The notes under the pieces: model-generated
What the model was told of the DNA's origin: nothing
The model's input: the letters and a program-made list of their open reading frames with translations, nothing else
Databases searched by the model: none
Source of the DNA: Nissolia schottii
Lineage: Eukaryota; Streptophyta; Magnoliopsida; Fabales; Fabaceae
Assembly: GCA_003254905.1 (NCBI GenBank)
Contig: QANU01072506.1
Location: forward strand, 36,513 to 100,512
Reading direction: 5' to 3'
Length of the DNA stretch: 64,000 nucleotides
Position numbers and translations under genes: made by a program
Shown: piece by piece, positions 24,311 through 35,745 of the stretch
How positions within the stretch are numbered: the first letter of the stretch is position 1
How the letters are laid out: every line of letters begins with the position of its first letter

Positions 24311-24990
24311 TTTACCGATGATAATGTCTTCGTTTGTATTTTTTCTATGATATTTTTTATCATATTTTTATTTAACATATAATCTTTTTCATTAATTATT
24401 ATTTATTCGCGATTAGAAAATTTGTCTTTTAGAAACTTAATTTATTTTTTAAATTATTATTTATTTTTAATTTAATTATTATTTATTTAGATATAACATA
24501 TATATTATCAATTGAATAAACTAACAAACTAAAAAATTTAAAAACTTTTAATTGAGTATAACATATATATTACAAACTAAAAAATTAAAAAAATTGCATT
24601 AATAAAAAAATTTAAATTAAAAAACTACAAACTAAAAAATTATTCTCCTAAATCGGCAGGAGTCCATCCCAGTTTAGCATCAAGGTCGCCATCTCGGTTC
24701 GGGGGTTGGAAAGGTTATGAGACTCATCGATTATGCATGGTGATGGATGTGAGAGTGGAAAATGTTACCTTTGCATCCACTAGTCGTAACACCGATGGGA
24801 AGTATGGCGACTTTCATAGAGGGAATAATGCACTCAATTGCATAGAGAAAACCATATTCTTCTTCCCCATAGTTCTTCCCCGATTTGATGCCCCGATAGA
24901 GCTGCTACAGGTGTCGGCCAACCGGTGGCAGCGAGAGGGTGGCATGAATGGTGGCGCAACTAGTGTGAGAGAGTTTGGAGGGGACAGAAG
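24311..24990 (-). pseudogene. Deleted duplicate of tnpA-like module
   Basis: The AT-rich 24310-24660 copies 19080-19430. Then 24661-24690 resembles the ALKLYWDGQ exon region (compare 20358-20385), 24885-24925 resembles the RDIESRKT-adjacent region (compare 20425-20460), and 24928-24985 resembles the exon 1 region (compare 23915-23975). Most exons are missing. It reads as an internally deleted second copy of the module set tail to head with the first. Confidence 0.55.
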
Positions 24991-25689
24991 AGGGAGTGGC
25001 TTTTAAAGCAATTGCTTTTCCGATTACCGTCGGACTAATCCAATAGTAACACATTGGTAACAGATATTATTTATTGGTGGTTTGAACATTGGGAAGATGA
25101 GTTTTTCAGAGGAGATTACCGTCGAACTAGTCCAACGGTAACGTATCAGTAACGGATATTATTTATTGTTGGTTTGAAGGTTGGGAAAAACGAGTTTTTT
25201 TTTAGGCGGTTACCGTTGGATGAGACCGACAGTAACGCATCGGTAACGCATATTATTTATTGCTGGTTTGAACGTTGGGGAAGGTGTGCCAGTTATTTCT
25301 GAGGCGGTTACCGTCAGACGAGACCGACGGTAAACACCCACATTTATTGCATTAGCTTGTAAATTCTGAGAACATTACCATAAGAAATCATTGATGGTAA
25401 CGTGCATGGTGAAAATGTGACAGTTTACAATTGGTGGGATTTTACCGTCTGCTATTACTGACAGTAAAGTTTTTAATTTTTTTTTAAACTAAACCTCACT
25501 TCTTTACCGTCTGCCTTTTCCCACAAACAATTACCGTTGCTTTTGCCGGTGGCGTGGTTTGCTGATGGTAATCTGCTGCTTTCTTCCTGGTTCTTTATGA
25601 GCGAATCAGTTACCGTCAGATGTATTTCGTTGTCCGGCATTGTGTCCGAAGGTAATGTCTGCACGATAGTAGTCAACTTTCTTGTAGTG
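24991..25689. repeat. CACTA right terminus and subterminal repeats
   Basis: TTACCGTCGG-type words at about 25024, 25111, 25209, 25308, 25442, 25503, 25531 and 25609, several paired with inverted partners, then the terminal TTTCTTGTAGTG. The 25025-25330 stretch also has three ~95-bp direct repeats, each containing CATATTATTTATTG or GATATTATTTATTG. Confidence 0.8.
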
Positions 25690-27677
25690 ACATTCCGCCC
25701 CTTCTGCTATCGTCCGAAAGGCTTCACCCTGCATCACGACTACATATGATGCAACTACAGACTGAGTTACGTCACTTTGTATAACGTCTACAATTTTGCT
25801 TTGCTTTTCAGTTTCACTTCTACAAGATTCTAAACACCATTATAGTGGAATAGTATCGATTTTGATAACGTTGAGCTTAGCTAAACCGAAAAATAATAAT
25901 TGCAGAAGTTTGAGACGATAAAAATGCATTCATGCATGATGATGATAACTCTGCCGATCATTTAAGAGAGTATTAATTGACACCAGAAAGTTAGAGGCTA
26001 TCTCTCTGAATGAGTCCGGAGAGAGAAGAAGGATGATAGTCGAAAATAGTGCCACCGATTTCTAATGCCGGTTATCATCGAGCGCACAGTGTAGGGTATC
26101 AGAAAAGATATAAATTCAATAGTTCAAGAACGTGGGGACGGGTTACTTGAGTTCTTTTCACACTCAAACTTACAATTTGATTTTTGAGTAAATTTTTTAA
26201 AAAAATTTAACTTCATTTTTTTTGTGTTTTGCTAAAAAAGAGAAAGTTTTTTATTTTTGTTTTTTATTTTTTGCATTCAATATATTGGAAACTTGAAAAT
26301 CTTATGTTTTCAACAAAAGATTTCTCATTTTGATATCTTAACAAGTTCCTTTTTTTAGATAATTAGAAATATCTATACATCTATACATACATACATATAA
26401 GAAAGGAGATTCTCCTTTTTGGTGTCCAGTTTTTTTCTCACTTGTTCACTGTCACATTTTGGGTAGTTATTTAATTCACTATATAACTTTTTTTTTCTAT
26501 ATGTAACTACTTTAAAAAAATTATCTTCAAATAAAATTTACGCTCCCGTAACATTCAACATACTATACTTTTAGATTATTTTTTTTATAATTTCACTGTG
26601 TATTTTCTTCTTATTTTTTCATATCGTTATCTATATTTAATACTTGACAAATACGAAGTGTTTATCAAATCGTACTAGTAAAAGAACGAAAGAGAATAAG
26701 AGATAATAGAACTGTTAAATAAAAAAATTGAAAAAAAAAGTTTTTAAAATAAAAGTGCTTCATATAATCTGTTTTTTAAAGGGTAATTTTGAAAACTTTA
26801 AATTTGGATAGTAAAAGTGGTTTATAGAGATATCTCCTTTATTAATAATTAGTTCTGGTGGCTTAACATACACTTATGTGCCTATTAAGATGGTTTTTAT
26901 TTTTTGAGTTGATATATAATGAAATTTAAAATCAAAATTATGTTTCTTTTTAAATATATTTTTAGTTAAAACAATAATAATATGACTATGGTTCATCAAA
27001 AAGTAATAATATGATGATGAAAAAAAATAAGTTTTCACCAGGAATTGTGGCTTTTAACACCACTTTGAACGTGAAAAGAGAAGTAACAAAACCGATTCTA
27101 ATGATGGAGTGATGAGGTGATGGAAAAATAGATTTTGGACAAAAGTGGAATTAAAAATTTGTGCATCAAAAAATGTTATTTTAAACAATTTTTTATTGTA
27201 GGGATGATGATGGATATGGTTGAGTAGGATTTTGGCTCAATTCTAACCCTGCTCTCAACTTATTGTATAAAGAAAATCTCTATCATATCCTACTCGTGAG
27301 TTTTACAAATAAAAATCTTAACTCTACTCATAGAAAATATATAAACCCTAATCCTACCCTACACTACCCATTACTTTCTAAAAAATACTTTTATGTTTAC
27401 ATAGTCAACTACAAAAAAATAATTATTTTAGTGCATGACAATAAAATAATTTAAATTAATAACTACACAATTTACAAAAATTAAATAATGATAATCATTT
27501 TAACATAACAAAATTATAAATTAAACCAAATACCATAACCTCTATTCATAAACAACTAGAAAAAATAACATTGTAATTTATTTTGATACATAGAGAAAAA
27601 TCAAAGTAATACATGTATAATTAGCTAAACAATCCTTTAACAACAACCTAAGATTTCCTATTATATGTGTGTGCTCA
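25690..27677. other. AT-rich flank, no gene recognised
   Basis: Continues the DNA interrupted by the CACTA element. It has poly-T/poly-A runs, no long frame and no motif I recognise. A stretch at about 27200-27400 with repeated CCTACTC/CCCTAC words looks like a degraded small transposon but has no ends I can fix. Confidence 0.4.
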
Positions 27678-30600
27678 TGTAACGTCCCACTTTTTTCTCA
27701 GCAAAAATTTCGCGTATAAAATAAATATACGAGTAATTTATTAAGACTGATAATTTTTAGTCACCAATTATATTTTCAATAATTACAATTAAGGTAATAG
27801 TCTCGTGTTCTTGCGAAATTTTGCGAGATCCGAATCAATTACTTTTCATCACCGGAATTTAATTACGTATCGAAGATATCTATAAAACACACTTCTACAA
27901 AAGTTCATTTATGAGTACCTTAGATTAATTTAAATTCCTTAGTAGAAAAATTAGTAGATCATAATTGTATGTTTAGAAAATTTTATAGGATATCCGTTAA
28001 ATGGCTGCACATGTATGGCAACACACGTACACGAAAATTTAACGACCAAACATGATCAAACACATTATTCACATTACAATATTTAATTAAAATTTTCTTC
28101 CAAATTCAGTCAAGGAGCCATGTACTCCTCCCCCAAAATTAATTAATTTGTCCAAAACTTAAGCATTCATCACCTTACACCATGTGCTTTCCCTGTACAA
28201 ACACTATACACATACTATTCACTATTCATCAATTAAGTTCAATTTCTCCCAAGGAACTTTTCCCTTTCAGCCATAGCAACAACTCCCTCTCCAAAATTTG
28301 ATTAATTATTCCCCTAATTAAATTCATTTTGTCCCAAAATTGAACAAGAATAATCAATTAAGCTTTCTTACACTCTTTCATCTTACACTCTTTAATCACT
28401 CATTTCTCACCAAATTTCACAATACCACATGACTATCTTTCCCCATGGCAGCCCTCACACTCTTCATTCACTCACCAACTCACTTACACACACAATGCTT
28501 CCATCACTTCACTTCTTTAAATTAATTTAATTTTCTATTCAAACTTTAGCTCCAAAACTGTGAGTCCTCCCTGATCTTTTGAAAAATTTTCGCTCTTCAT
28601 TTCCTCTATAAATACAAGCCCAAACCAAGCTTAAAAGACCACTTCCTTTCTTCTTAAAATTGCTTCTTGCTCCCTAGCCTCTCTTGCCCAAAATCCGAAC
28701 ATACATCCCCCAAATACTCCTTCATCTTCACTTCTTTGTTTTCCCTTAGCAACCAAAAAAGAACACTACCTTGCCATCTCTTAAAGCTCCATCTCATTTC
28801 CCTCACAAAGCCTTGAATCAACACACTATCATCTTGACAAAAAATTTTCTCATTCTCCCTCTAAGAACCGTAGCCATCATCATCATCATTTTCCTCTCAA
28901 GTTTCTCTTAGAGAAAAAGGTGATCAAGCAAGCTTTGGGAACACCAAGGCTTTACAAGGGACTTTCTCTCAAAGATGCTTGAATCTTCTCAAACCTTCTT
29001 AGAGATGGGTAATCCGAAAACCCATTACCTAAGTGGCTTATTTATGATGTTTGTTTGTGAAAATATGCTTATTTGTGTTCTTGAGAAATTGTGTTGTACC
29101 ATTGTGTTTGAGGGATATGAGTATGCTTATGAGTATATGAGGTTCTTAGCAAAGTTTGATGTGTGAAAAATACGAGTTTGGAGTGTCACAATAAAAAGGG
29201 TATTTTGGTCTCTAAAAAGGAACTTAGGAGAGTATTTTGGTTAGAAGCTTAAAGAGTGATTAAAGATAGGATTGTTGGTGATTTATGATAGTAAAAGTAT
29301 AAAGAAAATAAAGTGTGTAAGTGTGCAAGAATAGGAGAGGATTTGGGTTTGAGGGCTTAGAAGCTAGAGAAGTTAGGGCTTTGGAGATTCTATGGTAGTA
29401 AGAGTATAAATGAAATCAAGAGTATAAGGGTGTGTGTGAGTTAGAGAGATTAGGGTATGGAAGTGGAAGTTAGAAAGATTAGACATTGGAAAGTATAGGA
29501 GAGAATATAAGGATTGGTTAGTAAGTGTGAATAATAAGAAAGTTAAAAAGGAGTATACATGGAGAATGGTGATTTCGGGTTAGGTGAGCAAGGAAAAGAT
29601 AAATGAATTTAAAACGGGAGAGTGAGTAGAAGAGGACTAGAGAGTAAAGTAGTTAGAAATTGTGAAGATATGTAAGTAGCAGAAAAGAATAATGAGTTTT
29701 TTGGGAAAATACGAAGGAGGACCATAAGGTTTGAGGAGGAAAAAGTTATAAGAGTGTGAAACGAGAAATAGGAAATCACAAAGGTAGTTTTAAGAATGTG
29801 AGAGTTTCCATGGGTCCCTAAGATTACATATATCCAAAAAAGCACTAGTAAACTTTAGTTTATAGCTCATGATTGTCATGTGAAATTAACTGTATTCTAT
29901 GTGCTATATTATTATGACTATGAATCATGAGGAAATGGGTTTCCATTAAAGCGTTAGGGCAACCCTAGACAATTAGAAGGTCAATCACGTAATTATGAAA
30001 ACATAATAATTGAACATAGGAAACAAACAAGATCTTAAGAAGGTTCTGGCCACAATGGGTTCGATGTACCTTGAAGATATGTACATAGTTATATAAAAGG
30101 GAATCCCCTTCTCTTGGCACGTCTATGGACACGCCCCTCACCATCCAACAAGAAGGAATGGTTAATGTTACGAAAGCAAGCTTAAAACTTGCTAAGAGAA
30201 ATATGAGAGGACATGATGAGAAAGATATGAGATGACAAGAGGATCATGATATGACGAAAGAAATAAAAGTTTACACTACGTATACAAAATATGCTATGAA
30301 AGCCAAAATATGATAAGAAAGCACGACTCCACCCCCGGTGACGTTGTAAGGGCGACCCCTCACCACCCTGCATGCATGGATGGTCATTTATATGAATATG
30401 TTGATGCTAAATGTATTTGTGGTTCGCTACCACCTCAGGTATGAGCTCTGTCTTCAAGTTTACAGAATATGGAGTAGGTTGTACACAACAAGGGGATGAC
30501 GGTCCCACTGGGTACAAAGGAGAATGATGGACAAGAAGGATGCTGCCCTGATGGAAGTACCTGACAGGGCGTATAAGGGAACTCCCAAGATCTCTTCATG

Positions 30601-30690
30601 CATGATACATGCAATGTATTTATATGTATGTATATGATAAGGCAATGTCAAGTGAAAAAGGTTTCATAAGACTATCTCTACAAGGATATG
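27678..30690 (+). mobile_element. Tekay-type LTR, partial (5' and middle)
   Basis: Starts TGTAACGTCCCAC, matching the 5' LTR end of copies 1 and 2. A TATA box (CTATAAATAC) lies at 28604-28613 and GATGGGTAATCC at 29005, the counterpart of GTGGGTAA. Blocks at 30040-30130 and 30590-30660 align with the middle of other LTRs. It ends where the copia element begins near 30690; the 3' part of this LTR is not found beyond it. A 63-codon frame at 28975-29166 in the leader is unremarkable. Fossil. Confidence 0.7.
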
Positions 30691-33592
30691 AGATAGAAAG
30701 CAACCTAAGAGGGGGGTGAATTAGGTTTCATTTGATTTTTCTCGATTTTGGTTCTTTGTGAAACGAAATCGTTTCAAACCCTAATTCTGAAACTTGAACC
30801 CAATAACCAGCAATAATCAAAATGCTTAAGATTGATAATGGAACAGAAAGATAAATTGCTGTAAGTAAAGAGTGTAGGGATAGAGAAAATCACAACCGAG
30901 AGATTTATCCTGGTTCACCTTCAAACCACCGAAGGCTACGTCCAGTCCCTTGTTCTGATTCAGGGATTTTCACTATGTAAACTTGTGTTGTGTAAAACCT
31001 CACACCCAAGGCACTTACACCGACAACTACAAGAGAACAAACACGTTCCCCTGGTTACACAATGCCTTCACCAAACACTACGGTGATAATCAAAATTACA
31101 CCGAACACTATGGTGTTTACAACAACAATTGTAAAGATTAAAGAAGTAATTTACAATGGCTTTGATCAATCCTAAAACTCAGGGTTAGATAATCCTGAAT
31201 AAAGAGCACTTCAGATATAACAGTTAAGGCTCAAAGGCTTTCTGAGTTTTGGATTGAAAATAACTATGAAAATTGACCAGAACTTTGTAATTGATGATAA
31301 AAGAATGGAGTTCTGGAGTGGTGTTTGAGTTTGCACGAAATTCACACTTATATAGGCATAGGTGCCTCTTCATGAACCATTGCCATGGCTTCCAAATGCC
31401 AAACAACACATTGTTTCATGAAAAAACACACCAGTTCGTGCAGGTAACCGATTAACCAAGTGTGGTAATAGATTACACTCATAACCGTTGCCAATTTTCA
31501 AATTTTGTGTGGTGGTAATCGATTACTTCGAATGTGTAATTGATTACACACACAGAAAATGTCATATTTTCAAATTTTTGATGATGGTAATCAATTACCA
31601 CAAGTGTGTAATCGATTACTCACTCAGCAACGTGTTTTCCAAGTGTTTCAAACCTTAGAAAAGTGTTCCTAATTGATTTTAGGGTTTAGAAAAGATGTTA
31701 GACTTGTTAGAATGAAAACCTTATGAGCCATTAACCATAATATCATAAATAAGAGCTAACTATTAGACTCTAAGGTAAAACACTTGAACCTTTAATAACT
31801 TGACCGATTGAGCTCTTTAGTTCTTCGGTTGTGCCTTTGCCTTTTTCTTGTTTTTTGTTGATGTTCTTGTCTTCATCAAAACCTAGCCATCAAGGTCAGA
31901 GAGAGGATCTTCTTCACATTCTTCCCCTTTTTGATGATGACAAAACCATCTTGAAAGTTGAAGTTGTTTGATCGGAGTGTTCCCCCTGTGTTTTGGACGA
32001 ACTGGCCTTCCTTGGTTTCTTTAATAGCATATGTTAAGCAAACAATTCAGAAAAACTTTCGTACGTCAGTCTATGCAAGCAATCATAGACAAATAATTAG
32101 ACATGTAATGTTTAGCATATATCAATCTCATCTAAAAATACCTAATTCTCTTATAATTTTATAAAACGCTTCTTTTGCCAAGGGTTTTGTTAAGATATCA
32201 GCAAGCTGATCATGTGTTGCAACAAAATCTAGTTTTACTTCCTTTTTCAAAACATGATCTCTGAGAAAGTGATGTCTAATGTCGATATGTTTTTTTTTTT
32301 CTAGAATGCATCACAGGATTTTTGGTTAGATTGATTGCACTCGTGTTGTCACACTTAATAGGAATACAACCAAGGTCTAGACCAAAGTCCTTGAGTTATT
32401 GCTTGAGCCACAAGACTTGTGCACAGCAGATTCCGGCTGCGATATATTCTGCCTCAGCAGTGCTTAATACAACACAAGCTTGTTTCTTGCAATACCAAGA
32501 GACTAAAGCATTCCCTAAGATATGACATGTACCACTAGTGCTTTTGCGTTCGGTTTTACAACCGGCAAAGTCAGAATCAGAATAACCAATCAACCAGCAG
32601 ATGCTTCCTTTAGGGAACCACAATCCAACATTGACGGTGCCTTTTAAATATTTTAAAATATAGGTTTTACAGTAAATGAGATTCTTTAGGAGATGATTGA
32701 AAGCGAGCACATAAGCAAACACTGAACATGATATCAGATCGACTAGCAGTTAAATATAACAAAGAGCTGATCATACCTCGATATTGGGTTACATCAATGG
32801 GCTTACCGGAGTCATCCTGATCCAGATATGTGCTTGATCCCATTGGTGTTGTTATTGCCTTACAATGATCCATCTTGTATTTCTGCAATAGTTCTTTGTA
32901 GAACTTGGGTTGATTTATGAATGTTCTATTCTTGGTTTGTTTGATTTGGAGACCAAGAAAGAAATTCAATTTTCCCATCATAGACATCTCAAATTCCCCT
33001 TGCATTAGGTCAGAGAATTCCTTACACAAAAGCTCATTAGCAGAACCAAAAATAATATCATCCACATAGATCTGAACTAGTAGAGTATGACCTTTAGTTC
33101 TTTTAATGAAAAGAGTTGTGTCAACTTTACCTTTTTCAAAACCCTTGTCACAAAGAAATTTATTCAATCTATCATATCAAGCTCTAGGAGCCTGTTTAAG
33201 ACCATAAAGTTCCTTTTTAAGTTTATATACATTAGAAGGGTTTTTGAAATCTTCAAAACCTGGGGGTTGACAAACATAAACCTCCTCTTGTATATAACCG
33301 TTTAAAAACGCACTCTTAACATCCATTTGATATAATTGAAAATTTAAGGAACATGCATATGCTAGCAGTAAATGAAAAGCTTCTAACCTGGCCACCGGTG
33401 CATAAGTTTCATCATAATTAATACCTTCTTCTTGATTGTAACCTTGAGCCACCAATCTTGCTTTGTTACGTACAATGATGCCATTCTCATCAAGTTTATT
33501 CTTGAACACCCATTTTGTACCAATAATTTGCTTATCCTTGGGTTTTGGTACAAGTTCCCAAACCTTATTTCTTGTAAATTGGCTTAGTTCTT
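30690..33592 (-). mobile_element. SIRE/Maximus-type Ty1/copia element, 3' part
   Basis: On the minus strand, reverse transcriptase and RNase H are followed by a purine-rich tract (31919-31935) and an LTR of about 1.2 kb (to about 30697). Signature segments are NKARLVAQGYNQ, YAPVARLEAF, YVDDIIFGSA, KAITTPMGSS, YLTASRSDIMFSV, SDSDFAGCKTERKSTSG and STAEAEYIAAG, which together fit the SIRE lineage. Upstream parts of the element (gag, protease, integrase) are not in the window; the sequence switches to gypsy gag at about 33592. The frames are broken in a few places. Fossil of moderate age. Confidence 0.88.
31440..31630. repeat. Paired GTAATCGATTAC palindromes in copia LTR
   Basis: Three pairs of GTAATCGATTAC-like palindromes are spaced about 70 bases apart, the members of each pair separated by 10-15 bases. 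These are familiar in legume SIRE-type LTRs and help identify the host group. Confidence 0.7.
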
Positions 33593-33912
33593 CCCACCAT
33601 TCCAGAGCGTCGCCCTCCAGCTTTTGGGAGGCGAATCGGATTTTCTATGCCTCTGAACACAGAATGTCTTCAAAGATTTGATTCATCTTACCTGTTCAGG
33701 TTCCATAACTCCCTCAAAGGTGGGAGGATTAGCCTGGCAGAAGTCTACGAACTTCCTTGCGTCCGTCTCTCCATCATTCAGGGTGATCTGTTGCGGGTCA
33801 ATCGAATCTGCAATGCGATTAGCTGCACGAGCTAATTCACGGATTAGGGCCATAAGGCTTGTGAGATCATCCTCAATACGTGGTGCAGTGTCTCTTCTTG
33901 GCGGCATGTCTG
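33592..33912 (-). pseudogene. gag: Tekay-type gag, N-terminal part
   Basis: Begins MPPRRDTAPRIEDD at about 33907 and runs through RELARAANRIADS and ANPPTFEGVMEPEQV, then a WWE-type region, ending at the copia junction. It is nearly identical in plan to the gag at 45520-45840. The leader between it and the LTR (33931-34076) contains the primer-binding site, a TTTGGTATTAGAAC match to initiator Met-tRNA (about 34061-34076). Fossil. Confidence 0.8.
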
Positions 33913-34512
33913 ACTTATAGTACCTGCACAAATCCCGAGTTGATCAGCTCCAGAAAAGCCAAGGCACATAAGGTCAGAACATTCAACTTAGAAGTAGCCT
34001 ACACCGTTATCACGCTCGGAACCACAATGCGGCTCAATCCTCAGGCTCACTTGAACAAAACCGTTCTAATACCAAATGAAACACCCTAGTTAGTTGAGAT
34101 TACTTAGTCTCGTTACATTTTGAAAATAATGCTTTATAAAAATATGGACTAATTTAAAACTTTTCCTTCATTCTTATTTTGATAATAAATTAGAGCCACG
34201 CATGGATGAATCATATGTTATAAGCGGTAGAGCATACAACTTAGCGATCGACAGGCGGATAACAGTCAACCAGATATGCAAACAATTAACATTGTGATCC
34301 ATCAATAGACATAAATAAGCATTCAATAATAAGCATCACCAATACATTCAAATAAGTAGTAGGTAATATCTTTAGTCATTACTACGAATATCCTGGTCAT
34401 CAACAAAAAGACATGCTAATACATAGGTCCTAAGGACTGATGGGTACTACCCATTGAGTCCGTACAAAATAATCACGGATAGACGGGTCTAAAAACGACT
34501 GTCAACACCTCT

Positions 34513-35106
34513 CTAGTCCTCTGTATCCTCCTTTGGATCCTCCTCATACTCGTCGTCCTCCTCCTCCTCATATACCTCCATCGGGTCCTCTTCTGGCTCA
34601 TCGTCAGATGTCTCCGTCGGCGAGTCATCACCCTCCTCGTCCTCAGACGAGCCCTCCGGGATTAAGGGGAGATCGTGATAGACCCAGGATGGTCCCGCCT
34701 CATCGTCATGGCTCCTCCCAGCGATTATACGATGCATCACTGAAACTCTTTTCCTAGCCCTGCGGCGGAGGCCTGCGAAGCGAGGAGAGGGGCGTAGAGA
34801 GCAAGGGTCTATCTCCACATCCTTCTGGTAGGGAGGAGGCTCGTCAACGATAGGATCATCATCCTCGATCATGATGGGGTGGTCGAGAGACATCCCTGGG
34901 GCGGTAAGTGGCTCCAAAAGTGGCTCTGATGGTGGAGTAGAAGGTAACTCTGGCAGCGGGCTCAGGGGCGGTCTGAAGTCGAAAACTGGGTCGATCAGTA
35001 TGTCAGCTGGTGTGTAGGCTCGTGTCTCCATGTTGGCCCCGGTGTCGGGGTCAGTTCGGCTCGTCATGCCCGCCAAAAGCATCGACTCACCCAGCGGCGA
35101 GTCCAT
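34513..35106 (-). CDS. LTR-embedded acidic protein, copy B (~197 aa)
   Basis: An open frame in element sense. The first ATG (35106) lies 9 bases after TTCTAG of the acceptor-like block; the frame is open back to that AG. Blocks in order are RTDPDTG, then TPADI, a Pro-rich segment (FRPPLSPLPELPSTPP), PIMIEDDDPIVDEPPPYQKD followed by VEIDPCS, the basic RRRARKRVSVMHR, WVYHDLPLIPE, and an acidic tail of about 55 residues ending YEEDPKEDTED. Copy A at 10004-10549 and the broken copy at 48441-48814 share this order. It lies 435 bases before the LTR 3' end, so on genomic RNA it would precede gag. I recognise no known family. Part of a retroelement fossil. Confidence 0.6.
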   Translation of the reverse strand: MDSPLGESMLLAGMTSRTDPDTGANMETRAYTPADILIDPVFDFRPPLSPLPELPSTPPSEPLLEPLTAPGMSLDHPIMIEDDDPIVDEPPPYQKDVEIDPCSLRPSPRFAGLRRRARKRVSVMHRIIAGRSHDDEAGPSWVYHDLPLIPEGSSEDEEGDDSPTETSDDEPEEDPMEVYEEEEDDEYEEDPKEDTED

Positions 35107-35745
35107 CTGTGTCACCTAGAACCATAGACGAGTGGCGCGAGAACATCGCGTTCTCAGTGGGGAAATTCAAGGGAAAACACTTTTTCAGTTATCTCGTGTA
35201 TGATTTCGGCCGCTCAGGAGTCCTCTAAGTGTCATGCAGTTCTACATTCTCCAGGTCATTTTATGTTTGCTAATCCTAAATAACTTTATCTACGTTACTA
35301 GATGTGAGGGGAGACATTCTAATTTTTACCCTAGTCATCATGCATAGGTCATCGTGCTTGTTATTATTATGCGTAGAGACAATTTAGGAAACTTACTATC
35401 TTTAGGGCGATCGTCAACGACTCCTCGCCGTACATACATGTCTCACCTTAAAACATTCATCACATAGTATGCATGAGGGGTAGTGGGGATTCTCTTACGC
35501 GTCTGAGGCGGCGTCCTTCTTATTTCTTTAAATGTCAACGTTCTCCCTTGTACTCCTAGGGACCGTCATCCTATCAGAATACAACCTACTCCTTTCCGGA
35601 TCCTCGTTACTAGGGGGCAGAGCTCATACTCGAGTGGTAGCGAACCACGGATGCACGAATGCATATAAATCTGGTGGATTGGGATAACCATCGACTCACA
35701 CGATGGTGAGGGGAGTGCCCTTTCGACACAGCCGGGAGTGGACTC

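Larger units (their letters stand above)
8122..25689 (-). mobile_element. CACTA (En/Spm) DNA transposon, composite
   Basis: The left end reads CACTACAAGAAA and the right end is its exact inverse, TTTCTTGTAGTG, as the CACTA superfamily requires. The 3-bp flanks are GCA (8119-8121) and ACA (25690-25692), matching at two of three bases. Inside, TTACCGTCGG-type repeats, often paired with CCGACGGTAA, crowd both ends. Two decayed transposase genes lie on the minus strand: a tnp2-type gene near the left and a tnpA-like gene to the right. Later insertions are an LTR piece (9497-10556), a solo LTR (15303-18553) and a 2-kb TIR element (21619-23643). Further repeat blocks at 15190-15302, 18556-19080 and 24030-24310 suggest fusion or internal duplication of modules. 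It is not autonomous as it stands. Confidence 0.88.

Noticed and set aside
33678-33920. Plus-strand frame near 33.7 kb (also 45617-45850)
   Set aside because: Both are the antisense of Tekay gag; identical pattern in two gag copies.
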